Positions 26,684 through 36,284 of a DNA stretch of 64,000 nt are shown here, piece after piece. The stretch is from the NCBI GenBank assembly GCA_040387475.1, contig JAZKDT010000019.1, positions 132,195 through 196,194 on the forward strand. Direction: 5' to 3'. Below the pieces are notes generated by a model, which saw only the letters and a program-made list of their open reading frames with translations, searched no databases and was not told where the DNA came from. The first letter of the stretch is position 1. Every line of letters begins with the position of its first letter. A program made the position numbers and the translations under genes. Source of the stretch: UBA4416 sp040387475 (GTDB lineage: Bacteria > Bacteroidota > Bacteroidia > B-17B0 > Aurantibacillaceae).

Positions 26684-27421
26684 ATGCAGGAAAATAAAAA
26701 AGAGATAACCAAAGAATATTATAATAACCGTTTCGGAGATTTGTCTCAAAATTTAAATGAAGAAGAACAGATCAGATGGAAGATTTTATCTGCAAATATT
26801 TCGGCAATTAAAGAAATTGGAACATTAAAAATTGCTGATTTTGGCTGCGGTAGAGGATGGTTGTCGCATAAGCTTTCAGAATTTGGACAAGTAACGGGGT
26901 TTGATATCTCTGAGCTTTCCGTTGAAAATGCGAAAAAATCTTTTCCTCATAATACGTTTATGTGCCTCGATGCGTCACAGGATATCCCTTCTGTATTTTG
27001 TGAGCAGTTTGATTTAGTTGTTTCTTCGGAGGTCATTGAGCACATAGACGATCAGGAGAATTACCTGCGAAATATTTATAAGTTATTAAAAAAAGGTGGA
27101 AAATTGGTTATTACAACGCCAAATGGAAGTTGGTTTAATGCCTTTTATTGCGATGGAAGGGACCAATGGAAACAACCTATTGAAAACTGGCGAACCCCAG
27201 AGCAGTTGGTTTCTTTGACAAAAAAAACAGGCATATCTAAAATTCTTTGTACAACCTTTCAGTCTGAGTGGATATTTGCTTTACAACCCAAGGTGGATGT
27301 TAATTCTTCAGCGTTGTATCGCAAGGGATTAAAATTGCTGGGGTTGTATAACAGCAAAATTGCTTCACTCAATAAAAAAATGTACGGACTCAATATTCTA
27401 TTGATCGGTGAAAAAATATGA
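26684..27421 (+). CDS. Class I SAM-dependent methyltransferase (Methyltransf_11/23 type)
   Basis: 245 residues. LKIADFGCGRGWLSHKLSEFG is the SAM-binding motif I, VTGFDISELSVENAKK motif II with the acidic residue, FDLVVSSEVIEHI motif III, and LLKKGGKLVITTPNG motif post-III. The position right after the Wzt-like gene, three bases away, suggests a methyl-capping function on the exported glycan, as known for WbdD-type systems, although no kinase domain is fused here. The end overlaps the next gene by four bases. Confidence 0.88.
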   Translation: MQENKKEITKEYYNNRFGDLSQNLNEEEQIRWKILSANISAIKEIGTLKIADFGCGRGWLSHKLSEFGQVTGFDISELSVENAKKSFPHNTFMCLDASQDIPSVFCEQFDLVVSSEVIEHIDDQENYLRNIYKLLKKGGKLVITTPNGSWFNAFYCDGRDQWKQPIENWRTPEQLVSLTKKTGISKILCTTFQSEWIFALQPKVDVNSSALYRKGLKLLGLYNSKIASLNKKMYGLNILLIGEKI

Positions 27422-28542
27422 CACCCCTTATAGATATTATATATTGTTATAAAAATAAAGATATATCGAGGGTTAAAAAATCGTTGGATTCTTTGTCTAT
27501 TCAGGATAATAAGGCATTTCGGGTTATATTTATTGATTATGGGAGTGATTCGGTTTTTGCTGAAAAAATTGAAAATTTATGTCAGCAATATGCATTTTGC
27601 AACTATCGGTATGTTAATTCACTAGGCCAAATGTGGAACAGAGGTGATGCGTTGAACTATGGTTTTAAGTTGTCGGACGCACCTTATGTTTTTACGTCGG
27701 ACATAGATATGGTTTATAAGAACAATTTTATTTCGTATTTACTTGCTTTAAAAACGGATGAGTTAAGTGCTTATTTTTTTGCTGTGGGATATTTAAACGA
27801 AAAACAAAGCAATCTTTTAACTATTAGGCAACTCGAAAAATTGACTTTTACACGAAGTGAAAATTATGCATTAGGGATGATGTTTGTTTCAAAAGAAGTA
27901 ATAGAAAGGATAAATGGCTATAATTCTTTTTATGCAATATGGGGAATTGAAGATAATGACATAAAGAGAAGAATTGAAAACGCTGGCTTAAAAACGGGTT
28001 TTGTTGACAAAGAAATATTAATGCTTCATCAATACCACCCCGTGTCAAATGGAGCAAATCTTCCTGCCGGTTGGCAACAATATTTGAAAGATTATAACGA
28101 TCAGTTTTTTGAGTTTAATGGGGAATTTAACGGTTTAAAGCAATTACAATGGCCACGATTGAGACCATCGTTGGATGTTTTAAAAAATAATGATATTGTT
28201 TTTCGAAAACTCCATGGCCGTAAACTTCATATCCGCCATTGTATTTTAAATGATCTTACAAATCATTTGAGTGTTAAAACCCTCAAATACGAAATCGAAT
28301 TATCTGAACATAATTATCCCAGTCACTCAACAATTTTTAAGTTCATAACATCACTTAATGCGGGGTTCGAACTGATGAATGTGCCGATACGTTTAACATC
28401 TCTTTTTAAAGAACAATACTTAAGTAAAAAAGATGTTTATGATGAGATTTATTTTCTTCTGAAATCACTTGAACACGCGATTGAAGACTATTATTTAAAT
28501 GATTTTGAGAATAAAATTACCCTTGTGATCGTAAAAAAATGA
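27418..28542 (+). CDS. Glycosyltransferase family 2-like, with galactosyltransferase-type C-terminal motif
   Basis: 374 residues. N-terminal GT-A fold: DIIYCYKNKD, RVIFIDYGSDS, and the metal-binding region FTSDIDMVYKNNF with DID in the DxD place. Then YALGMMFVSKEVIERINGYNSFYAIWGIEDND, which matches the Glyco_transf_7C element of galactosyl/N-acetylgalactosaminyl transferases and chondroitin-type polymerases. The C-terminal 130 residues are unassigned. Overlaps both neighbours by four bases, so it is translationally coupled in the operon. Confidence 0.85.
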   Translation: MTPLIDIIYCYKNKDISRVKKSLDSLSIQDNKAFRVIFIDYGSDSVFAEKIENLCQQYAFCNYRYVNSLGQMWNRGDALNYGFKLSDAPYVFTSDIDMVYKNNFISYLLALKTDELSAYFFAVGYLNEKQSNLLTIRQLEKLTFTRSENYALGMMFVSKEVIERINGYNSFYAIWGIEDNDIKRRIENAGLKTGFVDKEILMLHQYHPVSNGANLPAGWQQYLKDYNDQFFEFNGEFNGLKQLQWPRLRPSLDVLKNNDIVFRKLHGRKLHIRHCILNDLTNHLSVKTLKYEIELSEHNYPSHSTIFKFITSLNAGFELMNVPIRLTSLFKEQYLSKKDVYDEIYFLLKSLEHAIEDYYLNDFENKITLVIVKK

Positions 28543-29633
28543 AATTAGATTTTGATGCCATTATCATAACTTCTGATGAGCCTTATTCTAAAATGTGGCA
28601 TACGCAACTTATTTATACAGAGTACCTATCCAAAAGTAACACTGTATTTTATATAGCTCCTCCGAAAAAATGGAAGTTGAAAAACATTTTCGAAAATTCA
28701 TTTAAAACACTTAAACAAAGTAAAAAGCTGCAGGTACTTCATTATATAAATAGATTGCCATCATTTTTAGATCGAAACAAATATAACGATGCCTACAATG
28801 AACGTAAAATGGGAGCATTGTTAAAAAACGGAGGGTATAAAAAAATATTGCTTTGGCATTTTGATTCATACCGAAGTTCTTTTTCCCATGCTTTTTTTGA
28901 CAATAATTTCACGATAACCAGAATTTATCATGTCATAGATCCTTTTTATAAAAATCCTATCGATCGTTGGCTTTGCAAGGTTGCAAATTCAATTGTGATA
29001 ACCAGCCCAAGAAATAATGGATACTATTCTGACTTTAAAAATAAAGTAATAAATATTCCTCAAAGTCTTGATATACAATTACAGCAAACATTATTAAATG
29101 GTAGGCAGCATGCGTTTTTGAAACCTGATTTGCCCTTTGTAGTTTTGCTTGGAACAATATCAGATGACATTGATTTTGATTGGATTTTAAATCTTCTTGA
29201 AATAAATATTAGGGTTGTTATTATTGGAAAATCTACGGGACTTGTAAAATCAAAAAGCATATCGGAAATAGTATTTAATCATTCAAATGCTGAATATTTA
29301 GGTGTTTTGTCGCCTGAGGAATTTTATCCAATATTGAGTAAAGCAAAGGCAGGATTGATTGTCTACAACGAAGATCGAAGGTCAAAGGTTTGCTCGCCTT
29401 TAAAAGCATTAAATTATCTGGTTAGTAATATACCGGTAATCACTAATATAGATTGCGAGATAACTGAATTGTCGGGTAAATGTATCTTTAATTGTGTCGA
29501 TTCAAGCCAGTTTGTGGATAAGGTAAAACACGCTCTAAACGGATCTATTCCTAATACGACAATTTTTTCAGACAAATATTTAGCTGAAAATTCATTACAA
29601 AGTTCATTAATCAAAATAATGTCAACTTTATAG
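28539..29633 (+). CDS. Putative GT-B glycosyltransferase (family 1/4-like)
   Basis: 364 residues. No signature is perfect, but the two-domain layout fits a GT-B enzyme: an N-terminal half with WHTQLIYTEYLSKSNTVFYI and LWHFDSYRSSF, a middle linker (KVINIPQSLD), and a C-terminal half with VVLLGTISDD, EYLGVLSPEEFYPILSKAKAGLIVYNED and SPLKALNYLVSNIPVI. The last segment corresponds to the sugar-nucleotide site (usually E-x7-E; here the acidic residues are partly missing). It lies in the locus between another transferase and the MBOAT gene. Sugar specificity unknown. Confidence 0.75.
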   Translation: MKLDFDAIIITSDEPYSKMWHTQLIYTEYLSKSNTVFYIAPPKKWKLKNIFENSFKTLKQSKKLQVLHYINRLPSFLDRNKYNDAYNERKMGALLKNGGYKKILLWHFDSYRSSFSHAFFDNNFTITRIYHVIDPFYKNPIDRWLCKVANSIVITSPRNNGYYSDFKNKVINIPQSLDIQLQQTLLNGRQHAFLKPDLPFVVLLGTISDDIDFDWILNLLEINIRVVIIGKSTGLVKSKSISEIVFNHSNAEYLGVLSPEEFYPILSKAKAGLIVYNEDRRSKVCSPLKALNYLVSNIPVITNIDCEITELSGKCIFNCVDSSQFVDKVKHALNGSIPNTTIFSDKYLAENSLQSSLIKIMSTL

Positions 29634-29635
29634 GT

Positions 29636-31018
29636 ATGCTTTTTAACTCGTTTGAATATTTTATTTTTTTTGTAATATCCTTATGTGTCTATTATTGCTT
29701 ACCAACACAAAGGCTAAGGATAATTTGGCTTTTATTGGGAAGTGCTTATTTCTATATGTTCTTTATTCCAAAGTTCATTTTAATTTTATTGGTAGTTATT
29801 TTAATTGATTATTTTTCAGGTCTCTCCATATCGGTATCGAAGAGAAGCGGTTTAAAGAAACTATTTTTAGCTTTTAGTATCACTTCAAACTTATGCATAC
29901 TTTTTTTCTTCAAATATTTCAATTTTTATATTGAGAATCTGCAAATTGTAACCGGTCTGTCTTATGATAAATTGAATATTATTTTACCCATAGGGCTTTC
30001 TTTTCATACGTTTCAGTCGTTAAGTTATGTCATTGAAGTTTACAGGGGAAATTTTGAAGCAGAGAAAAGATTAGACGTGTTTGCATTATACGTATTGTTT
30101 TTTCCGCAATTGGTTGCTGGTCCAATTGAGCGACCTCAAAATATAATCCATCAGCTTAAAATATTTAAAAAATTAGAGTATGATAATATTGTGGAGGGGC
30201 TGCGGTACATTTCAATTGGTTTGATAAAAAAATCTGTTATTGCTGATAGAATAAGCTTGTATGTCGATAACATTTATTCGGATGTCGATCATTCATCACC
30301 TTACCAGGTAATGCTGTCTGTTATTTTGTTCTCTATCCAAATATATTTTGATTTTTCGGGATATTCTGATATCGCTATTGGTTCAGCAAAATGCCTAGGT
30401 ATAGATCTGATGAAAAATTTTAATTTGCCTTATTATTCAAGATCAATAAAAGAGTTTTGGTCGCGCTGGCATATTTCTTTATCAACCTGGTTCAAGGATT
30501 ATATTTTTATTCCTTTGGGCGGAAGCAGGGTAGGCAGAGTGAAACATTTTAGGAATGTAATCGTGGTGTTTTCTTTAAGCGGGCTTTGGCATGGAGCAAG
30601 CTGGAACTTTGTTATTTGGGGAATATTACATGGCATTTTGGTTTACATATCTTTTTACTTTGATTGGAGTTTCAGCAAAAAGTATAGTCGGCTATGGCTT
30701 TTTGATGTTGTGTTCAATTTTATGCTTGTATCACTACTTTGGGTGTTTTTTAGAGCACCTGATTTTGAAACGGCTCAGGCTGTGTTTAAGAAAATGACGA
30801 CTTTTAATTTGGGACAGTTCAACTTGTTTAACAATCCTAATTTTAGCGTATTCAGTTTTTTATTGTTTCTAATTGGATTGATTTACTTAATGTGTTTGAA
30901 CATGCAATATCGAAAGCATAAGTCAAGAGGCGGAGTGTTATTACTGGTTGTTAATTTTATATTCATTTTTATATGTGGGTTGTTTAATAGCCAATCATTT
31001 ATTTATTTTCAATTTTAA
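29636..31018 (+). CDS. MBOAT family O-acyltransferase (AlgI/DltB-like)
   Basis: 460 residues, about eleven membrane segments. The N-terminal MLFNSFEYFIFFVISLCVYY, PIGLSFHTFQSLSYVIEVYRG, FFPQLVAGPIERP, FWSRWHISLSTWFKDYIFIPLGG and the catalytic His (about residue 319) in LSGLWHGASWNFVIWG are all present. Such proteins pass acyl groups across the membrane to a periplasmic partner that acylates exported glycans, as AlgI does for alginate. The partner is probably the next gene, which overlaps by one base. Confidence 0.95.
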   Translation: MLFNSFEYFIFFVISLCVYYCLPTQRLRIIWLLLGSAYFYMFFIPKFILILLVVILIDYFSGLSISVSKRSGLKKLFLAFSITSNLCILFFFKYFNFYIENLQIVTGLSYDKLNIILPIGLSFHTFQSLSYVIEVYRGNFEAEKRLDVFALYVLFFPQLVAGPIERPQNIIHQLKIFKKLEYDNIVEGLRYISIGLIKKSVIADRISLYVDNIYSDVDHSSPYQVMLSVILFSIQIYFDFSGYSDIAIGSAKCLGIDLMKNFNLPYYSRSIKEFWSRWHISLSTWFKDYIFIPLGGSRVGRVKHFRNVIVVFSLSGLWHGASWNFVIWGILHGILVYISFYFDWSFSKKYSRLWLFDVVFNFMLVSLLWVFFRAPDFETAQAVFKKMTTFNLGQFNLFNNPNFSVFSFLLFLIGLIYLMCLNMQYRKHKSRGGVLLLVVNFIFIFICGLFNSQSFIYFQF

Positions 31019-31950
31019 TGAGAAAAAGAATCATTAGCATATCAGTTGGTTTAATCTTATTTCATTGTTTAATGTTGGGAATTTATTATTTTGTCACGAA
31101 AGGCTTAGTGTATTATGATCGAGCCATCTATGAAAAATTTGATCTCCTATTTAAAGATAATTCTGCCCAGGATATTGTTATACTTGGTTCATCCAGAACT
31201 TACTATGGGGTTAACCCTTTATTATTAGAGCAACTTAGCGGTAAAACGGTTGTAAATATGGGATTAGAAGGGGCGAAGTTGAATGAAATGGAACTTGCAT
31301 TAAAGGCATATCTGTTCGTTCACCCTAAACCACAAAAATTGTTTTTGATGCTCGATCCTCACTCTTTCGATTACAAGGAGTCGTCTATTTATAACAAAAT
31401 ATATATGGCTCATTATTTTGACAATGATTCCCTGTATTTTAATTTTAAAAAAATATCTGGTAAAAAAGCGATAGTATGGAAATGGCTGCCTTATTCGTTA
31501 GTGTCTGAGTTTGACGACTATACCAGGCTAAAGGCTGTTAAAGGATTATTTACTAAAAAGAAACCGGACGTAAATGTGTTTAATTATAAAGGGTTTTGTT
31601 TGCTAAAACGTCAATTTGTGCCAACTGAACTGGATTTTGATGTATCTAAAATTGACTTAAAAACCGGGGAAATTCAATTATGCAGAATTCTGGATTTGTG
31701 TACATCAAATAGTATAGAGGTGAGTATTATTCAAGGTCCTTTTTTAGCAACATATTATGATAGAAATAAGATAGATGAGTTTTATAGGAAAATTGATAAC
31801 TCGATTTCCGAAAAATTCAAGGCTGTTGAAATGCAGGACTTTTCTTTAAATTATGAAAGTATTGAATATTTTAAAGACGAAACCCATTTAAACGATCTAG
31901 GATCGACCCGATATACCAAGGATTTATTCACTACTTTTATCAAAAAATAG
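31018..31950 (+). CDS. SGNH-hydrolase-like periplasmic acyltransfer partner of the MBOAT protein
   Basis: 310 residues with one N-terminal membrane anchor (about 5-27) and the rest periplasmic. IVILGSSRTYYGVNP (Ser58 or Ser59) fits the SGNH nucleophile block, VNMGLEGAKLNEM the Gly/Asn blocks, and FKDETHLNDLGS near the C-terminus the catalytic Asp-x-x-His pair. The arrangement MBOAT plus SGNH/AlgJ-like protein is the standard two-part machine for O-acetylating polysaccharides. No glycan-binding domain is seen. Confidence 0.82.
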   Translation: MRKRIISISVGLILFHCLMLGIYYFVTKGLVYYDRAIYEKFDLLFKDNSAQDIVILGSSRTYYGVNPLLLEQLSGKTVVNMGLEGAKLNEMELALKAYLFVHPKPQKLFLMLDPHSFDYKESSIYNKIYMAHYFDNDSLYFNFKKISGKKAIVWKWLPYSLVSEFDDYTRLKAVKGLFTKKKPDVNVFNYKGFCLLKRQFVPTELDFDVSKIDLKTGEIQLCRILDLCTSNSIEVSIIQGPFLATYYDRNKIDEFYRKIDNSISEKFKAVEMQDFSLNYESIEYFKDETHLNDLGSTRYTKDLFTTFIKK

Positions 31951-31968
31951 TTTCATTTGTAACGTATA

Positions 31969-33096
31969 ATGAAGAAAATTAAAGGCATTATATTTATTTC
32001 GAATGTGCAAAAAGCCCTTGAACACGAGTGGTTTTGTGAATCAGTTGATAAAAATGAGTTTGACTTGGAATTTGTTTTATTTAATTCAGAAAATTCTGAT
32101 CTTTTCTCCTTTATATCTGGTAAGGGATTCAAGTGTACGAACTACTTCCTGAAGTCAAAATTTTTTATCCCGTTTTATATATTTTTTTTCTTCGTTAAAA
32201 TGATTTTTAAAAGATATCATTTTGTTCACTGTCACTTGTTCGAAGCGTCCTTAATTGGATTAATTGCTGGGAAACTGGCTGGAATTCGAAGAAGAATATA
32301 TACCAGGCATCATTCAGATTTCCACCATGTTTATTTTCCTAATGCTGTTAAGTATGATCTTTTAATAAATAGATGCTCAACCCACATCATTGCTGTGAGT
32401 GATGTTGTAAGAAAAATACTAATTGAACAGGAACAGGTAAAAGAAAGTAAAGTTTCTACGATTGAGCATGCTGTTAACCTGGAAATGTTTAAAAAAGAAA
32501 ATATTGATCTTGAACGTATAAAGGCGATGAAGTGTAAATATAAAATTTCATCCCAGGCTAAAGTTGTTGGTGTTGTATCACGGTTTACAATTTGGAAGGG
32601 TGTACAATATATTATTCCTGCGTTCAAAAAATACCTGGCAATATATCCTAATTCTGTTTTGGTTTTAGCAAATGCTAATGGAGAATATAAATCACAAATT
32701 TTAGAATTGTTAAAAGATCTTCCGGAAAAATCTTATCGCTTGATTTCTTTTGAAGCTGATTCGGCAACCTTATTTCAATTATTTGATTTTTTTGTTCACG
32801 TGCCTATGTCGCCTTCAGTAGAAGCTTTTGGGCAGGTATATATTGAAGCACTGGCATCAAGTGTGCCGTGCATATTTACCAAATCCGGAATTGGAAATAG
32901 AATATTGAAAGATGGACATAATTCTTTAATAGTGGAATATTCTGATTCAGAAACCATATGGAACGCGTTGTTAAAATTGACGAAAGATAATGAGTTAGCT
33001 TCAACAATAGTGTCAAATGGACTCGAAACAGTGACTGAAAATTTCAGTATTGAAAGGAAAAATCAATCTATTTTTAACTTATACAGAACATTGTAG
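31969..33096 (+). CDS. Glycosyltransferase family 4 (GT-B)
   Basis: 375 residues. N-terminal domain with a hydrophobic patch (FFIPFYIFFFFVKMIF) that probably sits on the membrane, then HFVHCHLFEASLIGLIAGKLAG, YTRHHSDFHHV and IIAVSDVVRKILIEQ. The C-terminal half has VVGVVSRFTIWKGVQYIIPAF and PMSPSVEAFGQVYIEALASSVPCI, with the E-x7-E sugar-nucleotide motif of retaining GT4 enzymes. The stop lies four bases from that of the convergent acyltransferase gene. Confidence 0.9.
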   Translation: MKKIKGIIFISNVQKALEHEWFCESVDKNEFDLEFVLFNSENSDLFSFISGKGFKCTNYFLKSKFFIPFYIFFFFVKMIFKRYHFVHCHLFEASLIGLIAGKLAGIRRRIYTRHHSDFHHVYFPNAVKYDLLINRCSTHIIAVSDVVRKILIEQEQVKESKVSTIEHAVNLEMFKKENIDLERIKAMKCKYKISSQAKVVGVVSRFTIWKGVQYIIPAFKKYLAIYPNSVLVLANANGEYKSQILELLKDLPEKSYRLISFEADSATLFQLFDFFVHVPMSPSVEAFGQVYIEALASSVPCIFTKSGIGNRILKDGHNSLIVEYSDSETIWNALLKLTKDNELASTIVSNGLETVTENFSIERKNQSIFNLYRTL

Positions 33097-33100
33097 TAAG

Positions 33101-34171
33101 CTATTTCGCAACTTTTTCGCGTATTTTAAGGAAGTAATTTTCTACATATTTCGTTGTTAAATAGCCAACAGAGATGGATAGGATAATATAAATCAGAAAT
33201 TGCACAAAAAAATTAGTGTGATTTAAAATGTATGGGTTATTGGCAACATAATCTCTGATTAAATTATGCCATAGATAAATGGCGTATGAATTACATCCTA
33301 TAAGGGCAGTAACTGATATTAATTTCGAAAGCCATTTTGAACGTATTGTGCCGAGAGGATTGTTGAGCAAAAAGTCAGTAAGAATAATTCCAAAGGCAAT
33401 AAATAAAAATGTAAGCGAGATCGTTGTTTTAAAAACATCGATTTTCATAAAGGCTACAACCGTAGTTATTAGAATCAGGGCACTGTAAAGCAAAATTTTT
33501 CTGTTTTTTTGATAGAAAGCGATTGTTTTTTTTGCATTAAAAGAAAGATTGTAGGCTATAAACACTCCGAAGAGTATTGAATCCATGCGGTGGTGTGTGT
33601 GCGCAAACCTTGCCCATGGATTAAAAAAATGGTTTTGTCCATAATATCGCTCCATAAAAACAGAGAATATCCTTAGGCATAAGGATACTATAAATATAAA
33701 AATGAGGCAACTATTAATTGTTTTTATGTGGTGGATGTATTTTGTTTTATTGCATACCAAAAATATTATAAATGCAAATAAAATGTAAAAATGTTCTTCT
33801 ACGCAAAGCGACCAGGTATGAGCCCAAAAACCCCCAAAATAATTCCTTGTAAACGTTGATTCGTATAGTAGTAATTTTAAGCTTAATTCTTCCTTCATCA
33901 ATAATTTTATAATTACAGTAACAAGTATAAAAAAGTAAAATAAGGGATATAATTTAAAACCTCTTCTTATTAAGAATCGCTTAATATTTACAGTATTATT
34001 TTTTTGAAATTCAGTGAAAAGTAAAGTTGATATTAAATACCCGCTTAATACAAAAAACAAGTCAACTGCTATCCATCCAAAAGGAATAATTACATCGAAG
34101 TGAAAAAAAACAACTAATATAATTGCTATTCCTCTCAAAAAATCTAATTCAGTTTTACGTATGATGCCCAT
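33101..34171 (-). CDS. Acyltransferase 3 family membrane protein in the polysaccharide locus
   Basis: 356 residues, about ten transmembrane helices. ELDFLRGIAIILVVFFHF (catalytic His), WIAVDLFFVLSGYLISTLLF, FLIRRGFKLYPLFYFF and WSLCVEEHFYILFAF are the standard family motifs. It is the only gene on the minus strand between 24.6 and 40.6 kb and interrupts the plus-strand operon, so it has its own promoter in the 75 bases shared with the divergent GT2 gene. Likely adds acetyl groups to the same glycan. A second source of acylation beside the MBOAT pair. Confidence 0.9.
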   Translation of the reverse strand: MGIIRKTELDFLRGIAIILVVFFHFDVIIPFGWIAVDLFFVLSGYLISTLLFTEFQKNNTVNIKRFLIRRGFKLYPLFYFFILVTVIIKLLMKEELSLKLLLYESTFTRNYFGGFWAHTWSLCVEEHFYILFAFIIFLVCNKTKYIHHIKTINSCLIFIFIVSLCLRIFSVFMERYYGQNHFFNPWARFAHTHHRMDSILFGVFIAYNLSFNAKKTIAFYQKNRKILLYSALILITTVVAFMKIDVFKTTISLTFLFIAFGIILTDFLLNNPLGTIRSKWLSKLISVTALIGCNSYAIYLWHNLIRDYVANNPYILNHTNFFVQFLIYIILSISVGYLTTKYVENYFLKIREKVAK

Positions 34172-34232
34172 GCAGTCACTAAGATAGTGTTTTAATGGTT
34201 ACTTGCTCTTTACCGGTATCGCATTTTTTGAT

Positions 34233-34240
34233 TAAATTTG
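34233..34240 (+). promoter_or_regulatory. -7 promoter box close to GT2 start
   Basis: TAAATTTG matches TAnnTTTG and lies six bases before the ATG at 34247. An alternative TTG start at 34238 falls inside the box. Would predict a leaderless or nearly leaderless transcript. Confidence 0.35.
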
Positions 34241-34246
34241 CTAATT

Positions 34247-35275
34247 ATGCAGCCTCTCGTGTCCATATTATTTCCTTGTTACAATGCCGAAAAATATTTG
34301 AAATATTCGTTGGAGAGCATTTTAACTCAGGACTATCAAAATTTGCAAATATTATGTATCAATGATGGCTCCACAGATTCTACACTAATTATATTAGAGA
34401 AATATAAAAAAAGGGATGATCGAATAGTTATTATTAATAACGAGTTAAATCTTGGACTGATAGAATCGTTAAATAGGGCATTGAAATTTATTAGTGGAAG
34501 TTATTTTGCAAGAATGGATGCCGATGACTATTCAACGCCAAATAGAATAAGTACTCAGATGAAATTTATGGAATTGAATCCTGAGGTTGATATCGTATCG
34601 TCTGCGTATAATTATTTTGAAATTGATAGTATCCCAGGACGATACGTAGCTCCGATAGCAAGTAAACTAAACTCGTTACGATTCTTATCTCTATTTTCTA
34701 CCCCGTTAACTCATGCTTCTATACTAGGAAAAACTTCGATTGTGCGTTCCGGGCAATATGTTTACGATTCTGATTATCCTCATGCCGAGGATTTTGAACT
34801 ATTTTCCAGATTGGTTTGGAACGGGGTAAGGATTGCAACACTCCGAGACTCACTTTATTGGGTTAGAATTCACCAGGAGAGTGTTTCTGCCAAATATAAT
34901 AACATTCAATTTCAGACTAACGTGAAGATCATTCAAAGGAATATTTACCAATTTTTAAAGATGAACATTTCAATGGAGTCTACTATTATTGGATTATTAG
35001 GCTGCAGGATAAAGAACCCGATTTCGATAAAACAGATGAAGCAGGCTTTTTTAGTGTTCGATGGGTGTATGCGTTCGATAAAACAAAGCGCATCACCGGA
35101 TGAGATAGATGAAATCAAGGCCTATTTATCTAGTCATAAATTAAATATGATCGTTCAAGCAAATAAAGTCGGTTTTCAAATATTGGGTTTGCGCAATATT
35201 CTTTTTCTAACTCAGTCGTTTTTTTTACTGGATTTTAAGCAAATGCGGAAATTACTCAGTAAAATGATTGGGTGA
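34247..35275 (+). CDS. Glycosyltransferase family 2
   Basis: 342 residues. PLVSILFPCYNAEKYL, ILCINDGSTDSTLIIL and ARMDADDYSTPNRISTQ (the DxD-type metal site in DADD) followed by PHAEDFELFSRLVWNG (catalytic ED) are the textbook GT2 sequence. Inverting GT-A enzyme, cytoplasmic face. The C-terminal 100 residues have an amphipathic or membrane-touching stretch. Start at the Met of MQPLVSIL; a TTG three codons earlier would lie in the -7 box. Confidence 0.93.
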   Translation: MQPLVSILFPCYNAEKYLKYSLESILTQDYQNLQILCINDGSTDSTLIILEKYKKRDDRIVIINNELNLGLIESLNRALKFISGSYFARMDADDYSTPNRISTQMKFMELNPEVDIVSSAYNYFEIDSIPGRYVAPIASKLNSLRFLSLFSTPLTHASILGKTSIVRSGQYVYDSDYPHAEDFELFSRLVWNGVRIATLRDSLYWVRIHQESVSAKYNNIQFQTNVKIIQRNIYQFLKMNISMESTIIGLLGCRIKNPISIKQMKQAFLVFDGCMRSIKQSASPDEIDEIKAYLSSHKLNMIVQANKVGFQILGLRNILFLTQSFFLLDFKQMRKLLSKMIG

Positions 35276-35414
35276 TTTTGCCTATAGAATATTTGTTTTA
35301 CTATTTATTTTTAAAAATAAAGTATTATTTTTAGGCTTTATTCAATATTCATTTTTCCATTATAATTTGGACTTTTTATGATCTTTTTAGGTTTGTATAT
35401 ATTAAATAATTAAA

Positions 35415-36227
35415 GTGATAGAGAACCTGAAAATTAAACTGATCATTTCTTTTGTGCTTTTTTGTGTTACTAGCGGTTTACTTCTTATAGATAAACCCGT
35501 GCCTTATCGCATTAATTATTCGGCGGCTAGTAAAGAAATGTTTTTGCCTGAGCTTAAACGACTGAATTCAACCGATGCGGTTTATAATTACGCTGATAGT
35601 GTTTATTTGGCGCTTAACTTAGCTGACTTTGATACCACCCGATATGTGAAAGTGGTGAGTGGAACAGTCAAGAGGCGTTTTTACCATGGATTATCCTGTT
35701 ATTCTTTATCACAAAACTGGATATGTTATACGTTAGGTGAAATATGCTGGTCACATATTTCAGCAATTGTTAACCCTGACGATATTCTTGGATATCCGGA
35801 AGGATTATGTAGTCAGCAAAACATAATTTTTATGGAGGTATTGAGGAAGAAAGGAATTACTACCAGAACGGTAGGCTTAGGGGTTGAGGAAGGTCCTGGC
35901 CACTTTTTATGTGAAGTGCGTTATAACAATGGTTGGCATTTGTACGATGTGGATGTGGAGCCTAATTGGAAGGCGACGGTTTTTAACCACGAAAGCCTTG
36001 AATTGTTATTGAAAAATAAAGAAGAGTTATATAAAATATACGACGGTAGGCTCCCAAAATCAACTATTGACACGATGATAAAAAAAATATCGTATGGAGT
36101 GCCCAATAAATTTCCTGCTCACAATATGTATATATTTCAAAAATTCACTAAGATAATCACGTATGTTCTTCCTGTTTTCTTTTTACTGTTGTTTTTGTGG
36201 TTTTACAGAAAACGGAAACATATTTAA
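35415..36227 (+). CDS. Membrane-anchored transglutaminase-like (papain-fold) protein
   Basis: 270 residues from a GTG start. One N-terminal transmembrane helix (about 8-26) and one C-terminal helix (about 240-262) followed by a basic end (RKRKHI) bracket a periplasmic domain. In it GLCSQQNIIFMEVLRKKG supplies Cys132, GHFLCEVRY His163 and HLYDVDV Asp178: a Cys-His-Asp triad in the order of transglutaminase-like proteins. Bacterial members act as proteases, peptide amidases or amide-bond formers. Why it sits between a glycosyltransferase and a polysaccharide deacetylase is not known; a tailoring or attachment role on the glycan is inference. Confidence 0.8.
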   Translation: MIENLKIKLIISFVLFCVTSGLLLIDKPVPYRINYSAASKEMFLPELKRLNSTDAVYNYADSVYLALNLADFDTTRYVKVVSGTVKRRFYHGLSCYSLSQNWICYTLGEICWSHISAIVNPDDILGYPEGLCSQQNIIFMEVLRKKGITTRTVGLGVEEGPGHFLCEVRYNNGWHLYDVDVEPNWKATVFNHESLELLLKNKEELYKIYDGRLPKSTIDTMIKKISYGVPNKFPAHNMYIFQKFTKIITYVLPVFFLLLFLWFYRKRKHI

Positions 36228-36284
36228 TAATTTTCCATTGTTAATTAATAATTTTTTTAATTAATGACTATCTTCAGTTAGTAT

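Noticed and set aside
35281..35414. Very AT-rich 139-base gap before the transglutaminase-like gene
   Set aside because: Several promoter-like words occur, but in such AT-rich DNA none stands out enough to call.
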